Below, piece by piece: positions 34,301 through 43,010 of a DNA stretch of 64,000 nucleotides; position 1 is the stretch's first letter; every line of letters starts with the position of its first letter. The notes under the pieces are model-generated. The model had not been told where the DNA came from. It searched no databases and saw only the letters and a list, made by a program, of their open reading frames with translations. The translations under genes and the position numbers were made by a program. The DNA lies in the NCBI GenBank assembly GCA_033807775.1, contig CM066312.1:28679696-28743695 (forward strand), written 5' to 3'. The stretch is from Saussurea involucrata (Eukaryota > Streptophyta > Magnoliopsida > Asterales > Asteraceae).

Positions 34301-34724
34301 AAAGAGTACATCTGGTGCTTGTCACTTTTTGGGAGATAAAATAGTGAGTTGGGCATCAAAGAAGCAGAACTGTGTATCCACTTCAACTGCTGAAGCAGAG
34401 TATGTTGCTGCTGCTGCTTCATGCTCTCAAACATTGTGGATGAGAACACAACTCATGGATTATGGATATCAGCTTAACAAGATTCCCATCTATTGTGACT
34501 CAGAAAGTGCAATTGCTATTACTCAGAACCCTGTTCAACATTCGAAGACTAAGCATATAGATGTGAGATATCATTTTATAAAGGACTATGTGGAAAAAGG
34601 AACTATAGAGATGCACTTTGTGCATACAAAGTATCAATTGGCTGACTTGTTCACAAAGCCTCTTGATCACAAAAGGTTTTCTTTTCTCATATGTAAAATA
34701 GGAATGCTTAATCTGCCTAATTGA
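31323..34724 (+). CDS. Copia-IV pol (protease, integrase, RT, RNase H)
   Basis: An open frame of 1133 codons, without its own ATG near the start. Protease DSGAS is at residues 10-14. The GAG-pre-integrase zinc region contains LWHRRCSH but then CSAF where the family has CxxC (Copia-III has CSTC), so a zinc-binding Cys is replaced by Phe. The integrase core retains HTDLCG, SDNGTEF and the Glu in NGVVERKN. RT carries MDVKSAFLNG and catalytic YVDD (about residue 819). RNase H carries TDADHAGS (about 982) and STAEAEYVA. It ends LNLPN, TGA. It is in a different frame from gag because one T is missing in the T-run at 31321-31324; Copia-III is in frame there across a TGA. Confidence 0.93.
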   Translation: MQGCHVWFLDSGASRHMTGQKSFLSNFTEKAGGAVNFGNNSKGQVKGYGDLTKGDLTIQKVFYVEGSQHNLFSISQFLDSLCQIKFQITGCMILTENDVKVFWAKRHMDLFVVNFSKLKTLKTVCLLSKSTANECWLWHRRCSHLNFKDLNNLVAKHLVKGLPKLKFEKESLCSAFEMGKMKKSSHKLKMDSSCKAPLEMIHTDLCGPISVQSMGGKKYMLVIVDEFSRYTWVEFLRAKSEAATTLINFIKRIQVLLQLPVQKIRSDNGTEFRNETLQNFLESSGISHNFSAVRTPQQNGVVERKNRTLVEAARTMMAYANLPTFLWAEAIATACFTQNRTLINKRLNKTAYELINKRKPLIKFFHVFGCRCYVLRDRENLAKFDKKADEGYFVGYSLTSKAFRIYNRRTKRMMESINVTFDEARMRTSEQDSSELMLNKTKLTSDTDSNPICSELNLLFKDAFSELISDSYAEYENPKMVKEMKNKTPEIVQSTVISDKGPSEECPNLIHTSGENSEPCNQNSDSCTQNSEQVTQNSDFINQNPNLDMTSIHTSEQGDSSELQAIIDENDTNNNYSEIDVLPSANKWTKNHPIHQVIGDPSAGVKTRSATANEAMFAGFLSVIEPKKANEALEDPDWISAMQEELLQFERNKVWRLIPKPEGKSIIGTKWVFRNKKDESGVVIRNKARLVAKGYCQQEGIDYDETFAPVARIEAIRIFLAYAAHKNFKVYQMDVKSAFLNGKLNEEVYVHQPEGFVDPEFPDHVYILDKALYGLKQAPRAWYDTLTKHLLGSGFKKGKIDTTLFLKKQGDDLILIQIYVDDIIFGSTSPELCDNFSKIMSSEFEMSMMGELNFFLGLLVKQLPKGIFINQGKYVRDILKKFKMSDCASMRTPMATNIKLDADLKGVSADIKLYRGMIGSLLYLTASRPDIMFSTCFCARFQSNPKESHMLAVKRILRYLKGTPDLGLWYPKETDFKLTAFTDADHAGSRLDRKSTSGACHFLGDKIVSWASKKQNCVSTSTAEAEYVAAAASCSQTLWMRTQLMDYGYQLNKIPIYCDSESAIAITQNPVQHSKTKHIDVRYHFIKDYVEKGTIEMHFVHTKYQLADLFTKPLDHKRFSFLICKIGMLNLPN

Positions 34725-34783
34725 AAATATTTTTTTTCTTAAAAATGCTAAATTTTTCTAAGTAAACTTGTCTGAGTAGTGTA

Positions 34784-34937
34784 TTCAGAACTTCTGAGTC
34801 TTGAGATCAGAACTTCTGAGTCTTGAGTTCAGAACTTCTGAGTCTTGAGTTCAGAACTTCTGAGTCTTGAGTTCAGAACTTCTGAGTCTTGAGATCAGAA
34901 CCTCTGAATCTTAAGGTCAGAGATTCTGAGTCGATAC
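34784..34937 (+). repeat. 22-bp tandem array with palindromic core
   Basis: Seven head-to-tail units of TTCAGAACTTCTGAGTCTTG plus AG; the first five differ by at most one base and the last two are diverged. Each contains the palindrome TCAGAACTTCTGA, or a variant of it. It is located just after pol. Confidence 0.95.
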
Positions 34938-35583
34938 TTCAGCAATCTAACTTTCAAAAATTTATTTTTGAGAAATACAAATAACTTCAACTGTATGGAT
35001 TATGCTTCTATTATCTTTTTATCTCATCCTTATGTATCATTAATAGTCAAATGCATGCTCAAGTCAAGGGGGAGCATCAAAATTCTTTTGGAAATCATTT
35101 TGTGATGCTTAAAAGATTTGTTTTCATTTCTTATCGCTAATCATTCTAAGAACAAGCTTTTAATGATAAATTTTTTTGTTATTCAAACTATATCTGAATT
35201 AAAAACTTTTCATATTCAGATATAAGATTTTAAATGATCCTTTTTACATCATCATAATATGAACAGAGTTTTGATGATAAAAAGTGCTTCTATTTGTTCA
35301 AACCTCTTCTGAATAATCAAAATGTTTTATATTGGTCAGAAGTTGATTTTAAATGACATTTTGGTTACAAGGCAAAATTCTTCTGAGTCATGGAATCAGA
35401 ACATCTGTGCGTGTTATTCAGATCTTTGACTTGAGTCAAAATTCTATCCACTAACACGTGTCAGCTTCATATTTGTTTGACAATGCCACGCATTTCATTT
35501 AAATCCTTTGTGGTATTTCACATGTGTTGACTCCGTTATAACATTGATTTCGCTTTTCCGTTAAACCTTTCAACTTCGCGGAT

Positions 35584-35592
35584 CTTAAATAG
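35584..35592 (+). promoter_or_regulatory. TATA-like box upstream of the Copia-IV accessory gene
   Basis: CTTAAATAG, in a block conserved with Copia-III (CGCGGAT-TTAAATAG, then CTTAAAATCCC). The spacing to the ATG is 110 bp. Confidence 0.5.
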
Positions 35593-35692
35593 GTCTTAAA
35601 ATCCCTATTTCAAATTTCTTTCAAATTCCAGAGCGAAACGTGAGATACGAATCAAATCCAGAGTTCTTTGAATCTGTTTTTCTTCTTAAATC

Positions 35693-36886
35693 ATGTCTGA
35701 AATACGAAGAAGTGGTCCAATTTCTCTACATTCTACAAAATCGATAATGGATTCATCCGATTCGGAAAATGATGAAGTACAAAATAGAGTTGCAGAGGAA
35801 GGGGCAATAAGAAATGATGAAGAAGATGAACAAATGGATGAATCTGAAGGAAATGCGGATGAGGTAAACGTTAATATTGAACATGAACAGAGTGCTGCAG
35901 GTTCTATTATGTCAGATAGATCTATTCTAGTGGAAAGAGTTGTTCCTGAGAGTGAATGGTTGAAATTATCTGAAAATAACTGTGTTATATTGTTTGAGGA
36001 AAGTCGTTTTAAGCCTGAACACAGAATTATCCTGGAGTTATTCAAACATCATCCGTACAGAAAATGGTTTACAAGAAGTAAAAATGTGCCTGTTCAGTAC
36101 ATACAACAATGGTGGAAACATCTTAGGTTAGAAGATAATAAGTTTGTGTCTGAAATTGGAGGAGTGACATTTGTCTTATCTATCTCTGCACTAAGAGAAA
36201 TGCTGAATCTACCAGAGAAAGATGATGTACAAAGAAGAACAGATTTTGAGGATTTACCCTTAACAGAGGAATTAATAGCAGAGTTTATGAAGTTGGGATA
36301 CAATGAAGGATTGAGGACTCTCAGTTTGTTCAGAAGAAACAAATTACCACCTATTTGGGCTTGCTTCTTTCATGTGGTAAATAAATGTTTGTCAGGGAAG
36401 AATAGTTCTGCTGATCAAGGTTCTAAACAAATTCTTCAGATATTTCAGGGTTTAGTGAAGAATAGGCATTATGACTATACTTCAATACTTTGGGATGATA
36501 TGAAGAATACATTTGAGAAGAATCAGAAAGCAATTCAGAAGAAAACAAAGGATGCTCCACTGACATACATTCCCTACATAAGGTACTGGCAAATTGTTAT
36601 TTGGTATGCCATGCAGGAAAACAGAACAATCTCAAGAAGAACAAATGAAGAGCATGGTCCTACATTTTATTTGGGTAAGATGACCTCAGTAACAAGACTT
36701 GAAAACTATCCTAATCATAAACTATTGCCAAAATCACTTAGGAGCTATATTCCTAGGGAGAGTGAGATTTTAAAAGCTTATTGCACCTCTATGGGAATTG
36801 AATTACCTCAAATCCCTACCCAAGAGGACCAACCTGAGAAGAGAGGTGAGGGGTCTAGTCGAATTAGAGAGGGGGAGGATGTTTAG
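35693..36886 (+). pseudogene. Copia-IV accessory gene, N-terminal segment
   Basis: It starts at ATG 35693 (MSEIRRSGPISLHSTKSIM...), in the same relation to the TATA-like box as in Copia-III. An acidic leader of about 80 residues is followed by a conserved domain (about 95-370) with YIQQWWKHL, NKLPPIWACFFHVVNKCL, NRHYDYTSILWDDM, YIPYIRYWQIVIWYAM and LRSYIPRESEIL. The domain is shared with Copia-II and Copia-III. No signal peptide is seen. It may be distantly related to the domain called 'putative plant transposon protein' (PF20167), but I could not test this. The segment ends in TAG at 36884-36886, where Copia-III has CAG (Gln), so this is a nonsense mutation within one long frame. Confidence 0.85.
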
Positions 36887-38689
36887 ATGGGTGAACATTC
36901 TGAGAGACTTGAGGGGGAAAATTCTGAGAGCTTGGTTAGATTTGGTGAGGAAAAACAGAATGAGAGTGATGAGGATGAGAGATTGTCAACAGAGGTTCAA
37001 ACAGAAAGAGATGCCTCTGAACCAGCTAATCTTGACCAGGTAACCACAAATGCTATTGGTTCACATCTCTTGGTGTCCAATATTGAAACAAACACCATGG
37101 ACCTAGTGGTGGATCTTGAACAACCCATCCATACCCACTCAGAAGCATTTCAACATGCTACTGTTTCACACAAATCCGGGGAACCATCCCAAACTCATTT
37201 GGAGGGAGGTGATAAATCCCAATTTATTTGTCAACACATTGAGTCTGAATACCACAGTCCTATTCATATTGAGCCTAAAATTCTTTTCGACACTTGCACA
37301 AATCAGGAATTTCGTATTCCTGAAACAACATTCATAGACATACCTAATGTTGGGTGTCGAGGATTGGATGGAAGTCCTGGTGAGGTGAACATTACAAAAG
37401 CCTCATTCAAACGTGCATCTGTTGTACAAGATGACTGTGTGTTATCTACAGGCCATGAGCCCTCTGGGCACATGAAAACTGGACCATCTGTTGGTTCAGG
37501 TTCACTGTTAGAAACTTCTGAATTTGAAAAGATTCAGAAACAAAACAAGGAGATGGGGGAAAAAGTAGAAAATTTGGAGAAGAGGGTGGAGGATTTGAAT
37601 GATGAAGTATCAGATTTGAAAGTTGTGTTGGAGAAAAAGTTGATTTCTGTTGAAACCAAGGTAGATGATGTAAAGAAATCCTTGGATTCTCACAAAAAGG
37701 AGATCGTGGATATAATGTCTGGTTTTCAAAAAGATATGTTAAAACAGATGCAAGGTATGCAGGAATCTATACTGAAAGCACTGAGTGTATCTTTGGCTTC
37801 TACCTCAAAGCCTCTTGATCCTGTTCCTATTGCAGAAGTTGAACCTGAAGTTGCTTTTAATCAGAACTTAAAAAGAAAGTTTGATGATAATGATCCTCAT
37901 GATCATCAAAAGGGGGAGAAAAGACAAAGGTTAAGTTCTGATGATGATATTGGCATAGAAGATTTTGAGATGGCAGATATGCAATTAGCTAGTACAAAAA
38001 GTTCAGAAGATCAGATACAGGAAAATTTAAAGGCAATAACTCAGATAGTTCAGATTGATAGCTCAGATACAGAGGAAATGGAGTTGGGAAGTATTGATAG
38101 TAATGAATCAGATAAAACAGAGGAATTGAATTTGGATACTGAGATGGAAGGAAACTCAGATGAAACTGTAGCTATTGAGGAATCTGATTTAAGAATAGAA
38201 GAAATAGTAGAAAGTACAGTGGTAAACAGGTGTACAGATATTGTGGTTTATAACAGAGAAAGGGCAATGGAGTCTAAATCAGAAGAAAGGAGGTTGAATG
38301 AAGAATTGATCAGAAGAATGCATAATGAAGTAGTCAGAGCTTTGAGTGTTCAGAAAATTCATAAAGGGATAAAAGTGATAAGACCCATTGATCTAATGGG
38401 AGAAGAAGACAGAACTGTGAATTATACTCAGGATTTTAAAGATGATTTTAGGTTTAACTTTTGTGATGAGTTAAATACAGAAGAAGAGTATGTGAAAGTG
38501 AAAGACTTGTTTATGCCTTCTGAATATGTATTCAGAAAACCAATTGAGATTCCAAAGATTAAATTGCAAAGACTAGAAGAACCTGTGTGTGATTTCATTC
38601 TAGAGTTAAGTGATGTGCCATTAGCCAGACAATTTCATGATGATATTTTTCCTGAGGAAATATATGATAATCTCTACTACACAGAATGA
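36887..38689 (+). pseudogene. Copia-IV accessory gene, middle segment
   Basis: In frame with the preceding segment. It contains a Thr/Ser/Glu-rich region, then a heptad-like coiled coil (IQKQNKEMGEKVENLEKRVE..., about residues 606-670 of the long frame). An NLS-like basic block KRKFDDNDPHDHQKGEKRQR (about 726-745) follows and is nearly identical in Copia-III. Next come an acidic stretch and a conserved region (RRLNEELIRRMHNEVVRAL, PSEYVFRKPIEIPK, DDIFPEEIYDNLYYTE). It ends in TGA at 38687-38689, where Copia-III has a Gly codon. Coiled coil plus NLS suggests an oligomeric nuclear or nucleic-acid-associated protein; this is inference. Confidence 0.82.
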
Positions 38690-40369
38690 GAGTATGAGCT
38701 TTTGGAAAGTAACATTGATGGTTTTATGGATGACAGAGCTCAGATGGTCTACTCAGAAGCTTCTAACAGGTTCAGAGTTCCTGACTCAAAACTGCATATT
38801 CAGAAAAGAATCGAGAAAGTTCTGATGTTTCAACAAGATGAATTCAATGGTTTAATGTTTGTTAGAATGGAAGTACTGAAAGAAAGAAATACAAAGGTTT
38901 CCATGTCTACATTTGATTTTCACAGATTGACTCTTGATGATCAGATCTTTCTAGTCAAGTTCTTTGCTAGCACTGAAGAAGCCTTGATAGAAATTGAATG
39001 CAGAAGACTTCTGGGTATTTATGTCAGAAATATATACTTGTATGACTTCCAGTTGGCTATTGAAGAAAGAAAAGAAAAGTGTAATCTGAATTCTCCCTTA
39101 AAGAAAACAGAAGTTGATTTGCATGTGAAGGGATTTGTGAATGAAGGAATGGAGACAGAAGGGTTCACATATATGGTTCACGAAAGGCTTGAATTGTTCA
39201 GATTAAAAGAGTTGGTGAAGTACAGTGATGCAACTCTGAATTGGTTGTTGATTAGAATGGAAGTAAGTATGGATGCTGAAAAAGAGAGTTTAAAGAAGAG
39301 ATGCATAAACTGTGTGAAGAGGAGGTTGGATCTTAGAAGAAAAATCAGAAACAGTAGTGAATGGTTGCTATCTGAGGTGAATCCCAAAAAGATTCTACAT
39401 AATGATTTTGTGTTCCCTGCTGAGTATGAAGTGAATGGAATTTTGTCAGATGAAGTTGAAGAAATGCAGAACACAATATCTCAGAATGTGCAGATAACTA
39501 GTTTTGATCAAGCTGAACAGTCTGAACCAAAAGAAGATGAAATATCCATTGATCTAAATGGATACTTTCTTGAATTTGATTTACCTGAGTTCTTCAAACC
39601 AAAAGAGGTACAATTCTTGGATGTGTATTATGATAGACCTAAGGAGACTCAGATATGGTTGGCTGAAAAATTAAGATGTCTTGGCAAAACAAAGCAAGCT
39701 GTTTACTCAGATTTTTTAATCACTGGAATCAGAGAGTTGAGGGTTAAGAAATTCAAAAAGATGGAGTACTTATCTTTTGAAGTTCTGAGAGAAGATGGCA
39801 AGGTTTATTACTTTACTGATGCAGATTTTGAGAAACTATCAGTAGTTGACTTCTACAGATTACACAGCTTTCTATGCTTCAAAGAGTCGAGCAAAGACAG
39901 AAATGAAAGGAAGGCCAGAAGTGTGGTAATTGAGGCCATGTTCTATATCTTAAGGTGGCACTGTTACACAGATTTTCAAATAGCTTTGTACCTACAAAAG
40001 TCATGTGTTTATCTGGCAAATCCCAACACAGATCATGAACAGAAAAAGAAGTTAAAGACTGGAAGTGTTCACAAATATCCAGAGTTGGGAGTATTTTTGA
40101 AAAACAAAAGTGGAAAGATTTTCTTCAGAGCAAAGGAAACCGCAAAATACTGTTCTGGAACTTTAAGAATCATAAAGCACAATTTGGAGAAAAAGATGCT
40201 GAAAGTGAAGGAAGCAAACATGATTCAAGAAGCAATCAATCAGCAAGTTGAGATTATTCAAGAAATCATTGACAAAATTGATAAAAGGCTTAATCTGAGA
40301 AATGTGCTACTTCAGAAGATTGTTCCTGCTCTGAAAGAACTGGATGATGCAAAGTTTAAGTTTATTTGA
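38690..40369 (+). pseudogene. Copia-IV accessory gene, C-terminal segment with duplicated domain
   Basis: In frame with the two preceding segments; the whole frame is about 1559 codons. Two domains follow one another. Domain I is about 38900-39350 (FHRLTLDDQIFLVKFF, YVRNIYLYDFQLAIEE, ELFRLKELVKYSDATLNWLL, KRRLDLRRKI). Domain II is about 39750-40330 (GKVYYFTDADFEKLSVVDFY, RWHCYTDFQIALYLQ, KIFFRAKETAKYCSGTLRII, DKRLNLRNVL). They align in order, so they look like an internal duplication. Domain II is the best conserved part between Copia-III and IV, and a single copy is recognisable in Copia-II. The frame ends at TGA 40367-40369, just before the PPT. Function unknown. Confidence 0.85.
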
Positions 40370-40370
40370 C

Positions 40371-40384
40371 AAAAAGGGGGAGAT
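40371..40384 (+). other. Polypurine tract of Copia-IV
   Basis: AAAAAGGGGGAGAT, immediately before the 3' LTR at 40385. Confidence 0.95.
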
Positions 40385-40963
40385 TGTTAGATCTGAAGTT
40401 TTGTCAATAAACCAAGTGTTGAAGATCTGATAAGAGGACTCAGATGTTCTGAGTAGAGAAGTCAGAGGTCTGACTGTGAAGTCAGAAGTATTGATCAGTG
40501 GAAAGAGAAGTCAGATGTCTGATAAGAAGAGTCAGATGATCTGAGTAGAAGACTCAGATGATCTGAGTAGAGGAGTCAGAGATATGAGAGAAAGAGTCAG
40601 AAGATCTGAGAAGCTTTATCAGAAGAATGTTCAGAAGTTCTGAATTACCTGTTCAGAACTTATGACAAGATACTTTACTTAGTATTTTATAAACTAATTA
40701 GGACACGTGTTATGTTCTTATTAGTCTTTCTTATTTGTACTGTAGCTTTAAGATGTCCGTTGCAGTATAAATAGTAGTTAGCTCTATGTTGCTAACTGAT
40801 TGATTTTTCTCGTATAACTTTGTATTCATTCTCTGTAATCTTTGAGATTCTCTCTCTCATAGATCTGTATTTCTGTTCATCATTGAATACAATTGGGCTT
40901 GATCATACAACTTCTCAATTACTGCTTTCTATATTGATTGTGAGATTAGATCCTGTTCTTACA
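40385..40963 (+). repeat. 3' LTR of Copia-IV
   Basis: 579 bp. It differs from the 5' LTR by three substitutions (near 40425, 40810 and 40953) and a 22-bp tandem duplication (40532-40553 repeated at 40554-40575). It is followed by TSD AATAC. Confidence 0.97.
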
Positions 40964-41589
40964 AATACCTATGGGAACCGGTTCAGTGTTCGCATTGCCT
41001 TGTCTTCGGGCACAAAACAAGTTCATGTGTCAAATTGGTGGTTGCTCGAAAAGGAATGGCTAAGGGCCCGACGGTCGACGAGGATGGGTTTACTAGAGTC
41101 GAAAAAAAACAGTGGCGGGCTAAAAATGTACAGGTGCGTGATCGTAATGAATTGGGGGAATCGGTTGTGCCTCCGGTTCCTCCCTCGATCATCAAACGAG
41201 TGGATCCCATGCAGCCCATGCATGTAATACGTGACCCACAGGTGGGTTATGAGACGTCAGCTTCGTTGGACCCCAAGGGTAATGTGCGTGTTGAGGAGAA
41301 CCAATATGTGGTTTTGGAGGTCCCAAGTGACTCAGAAAAGCCGAAGGCAAGTAACAACGTGTTGGCGGGTAACTCGAATCGACCACCGTCTATGGGGGCG
41401 CCCATACAGCCCCGAGGTATTACCAAGCCTCTTCGCGGCATTCTTAAGACATCCAATTGTTTTAATGTGTTGGAAGACAACGTGAAGGATGGGAAAAGAG
41501 ATGAATTGAATCAACCGATGCATGGGGCTAAGGGTCGACATAAGGAAGTGGTTTTGGAAGCGGATCCCGGTCTTTCAGGAGGTACGTAA
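40964..41589 (+). pseudogene. LINE-2 ORF1, right fragment
   Basis: Continues the ORF1 frame after Copia-IV. The zinc knuckle CSHCLVFGHKTSSC is at about 40990-41031, followed by a hydrophilic tail (DGFTRVEKKQWRAK), which also occurs in LINE-3 (EGFIRVERKHWRPK). It ends in TAA at 41587-41589, whose last A is the first base of the ORF2 ATG (TAATG). This segment itself is intact. Confidence 0.9.
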
Positions 41590-43010
41590 TGTTAAGTTAT
41601 GCTATGTGGAACATTCGTGGCCTAAATGCCACGATAAAGCAACGGGAGGTTAGGAATCTTATTCATACAAATGGAGTTAATTTTTGCGCGATAGTGGAAA
41701 CGCATGTGCAATCTGCGTTGTTACCGGAGATTTGTAAACGTACGTTTGGGAGATGGGCGTGGGGCTCAAACCATATGTGTTCGGATGGTGGAACACGAAT
41801 TGTGATCGCTTGGGATTTACGTATGATGGATGTGATGGTCTTGGAGGCTCATCATCAGTTTATGCACTGTGAGGTTCGGGTAAAAGGGTTGGATGAACCA
41901 TTATTTCTTTCGGTTATTTATGGAGCTAATACCGGGACAGCGCGTCGTGAGTTGGGGTCGGGACTTCAGAAATTCCGTGCAATTTCGGGGCCGAAGCCGT
42001 GGGTCATTATGGGGGATTTCAATGCGTTGTTATTCCCTCATGATGGGTATGGCGAGGTGTCTAGACGCAATTCAGAGATGGTTGAGTTCTTTGATTGTGT
42101 GGAGGATATCGAAAATTTTGATGTAAGATACTCGGGTATTCAGTACACGTGGAGTCAAAAACCTAATGTAGATGGAGGGATTCTGCGAAAACTTGATAGG
42201 ATTATGGCTAACTCGGAATTTACCACTCGTTTCCATGATGCATCCGCCAGCTTTCTTCCTCGTGGTATCTCAGATCATTCGCCGGGTATTCTTTCCTTTA
42301 AGGGGGGCGTTCGCCGTAAGGTGTGGGGGTTTAAATTCGATAACTTTTTGGTCGAACACCCTCTTTTTTTGCAGGTTGTAAAAGATATTTGGCACTCTCC
42401 GATGGATGGGACCTTTATGTTCCGGGTGACTTCTAAATTGAAACTTCTAAAGACTCCCCTTAGAAGCTTGCGCTCCACGTATGGTAGTTTATCTAGTCGA
42501 GTTGACACCTTGAAATTGGAATTAGACGCGGTCCAGATAGCATGTGATGAGGACCCGGGTAACGTTGAGTTGCATGAGGACCTAACACACCTTCGACTAG
42601 CCTATCAACAGGCTTGTTGGGATGAAGAGGGCGCAGCAAGACAAAGGGCTAAGGTGCATTGGTTGTTGGACGGCGATGCAAATACTCGATACTTTCATAA
42701 GGTGGTACGGGAAAATCGCCATACTCACCATATCCACTCCATTTGTGATGCTTCGGATTTATTTGCACATGGGGATGATGTCCCGGTGATGTTTGGGGAG
42801 CATTTTCGTTCGGTTCTGGGCGTTCATGATACTGTGGTTGAACCGGCTATGCCCACGGATTTCTTTCCCCGGAGACTTTCGTTGTCCCAGGCTCTTGACT
42901 TGATTCGGCCAATCTCTGATTTGGATATCAAGAATGCAATGTTCCAGATTGGGAATGACAAAGCTCCGGGATTCGATGGTTTTTCTGCAAAGTTCTTTAA
43001 ATCTGCTTAG
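41589..43010 (+). pseudogene. LINE-2 ORF2, endonuclease and start of RT
   Basis: It starts at ATG 41589 (MLSYAMWNIRGLNATIKQ...). The AP-endonuclease domain retains WNIRG, the Glu in IVETH, GDFNALLFPHDGYG and SDHSP. The linker with an RQRAKVHWLLDGDANTRYFH motif leads into RT (DKAPGFDGFSAKFF). TAG at 43008-43010 replaces a codon that is Trp in LINE-3. The frame is otherwise open and continues directly. Confidence 0.92.

Larger units (their letters stand above)
34725..35692 (+). promoter_or_regulatory. Spacer between pol and accessory gene of Copia-IV
   Basis: 968 bp with no coding sequence. It begins with the 22-bp array (34784-34937). The last 250 bp are conserved in Copia-III and contain AACACGTGTCAGC (about 35454, G-box-like), CGCGGATC and a TATA-like CTTAAATAG (35584-35592), 110 bp upstream of the ATG at 35693. 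I infer a promoter for a separate accessory-gene transcript. A spliced subgenomic transcript remains an alternative. Confidence 0.6.
27412..40963 (+). mobile_element. Copia-IV, complete SIRE-type Ty1/Copia element with large 3' gene
   Basis: A 13552-bp element. 5' LTR 27412-27968, PBS, gag, pol, a 1-kb spacer, an accessory gene of about 1559 codons, PPT and 3' LTR 40385-40963. TSDs AATAC are at 27407-27411 and 40964-40968, inside LINE-2 ORF1. The LTRs differ by three substitutions and one 22-bp tandem duplication, so insertion is recent. RT motifs (YVDDIIFGST, EFEMSMMGELNFFLGL) place it in the SIRE/Maximus lineage, known for long elements with a gene after pol. Despite the young insertion, several genes are already damaged. 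Confidence 0.96.

Noticed and set aside
34784..34937. Heat-shock element array
   Set aside because: The inverted GAA and TTC are one base apart; heat-shock elements need two bases between units.
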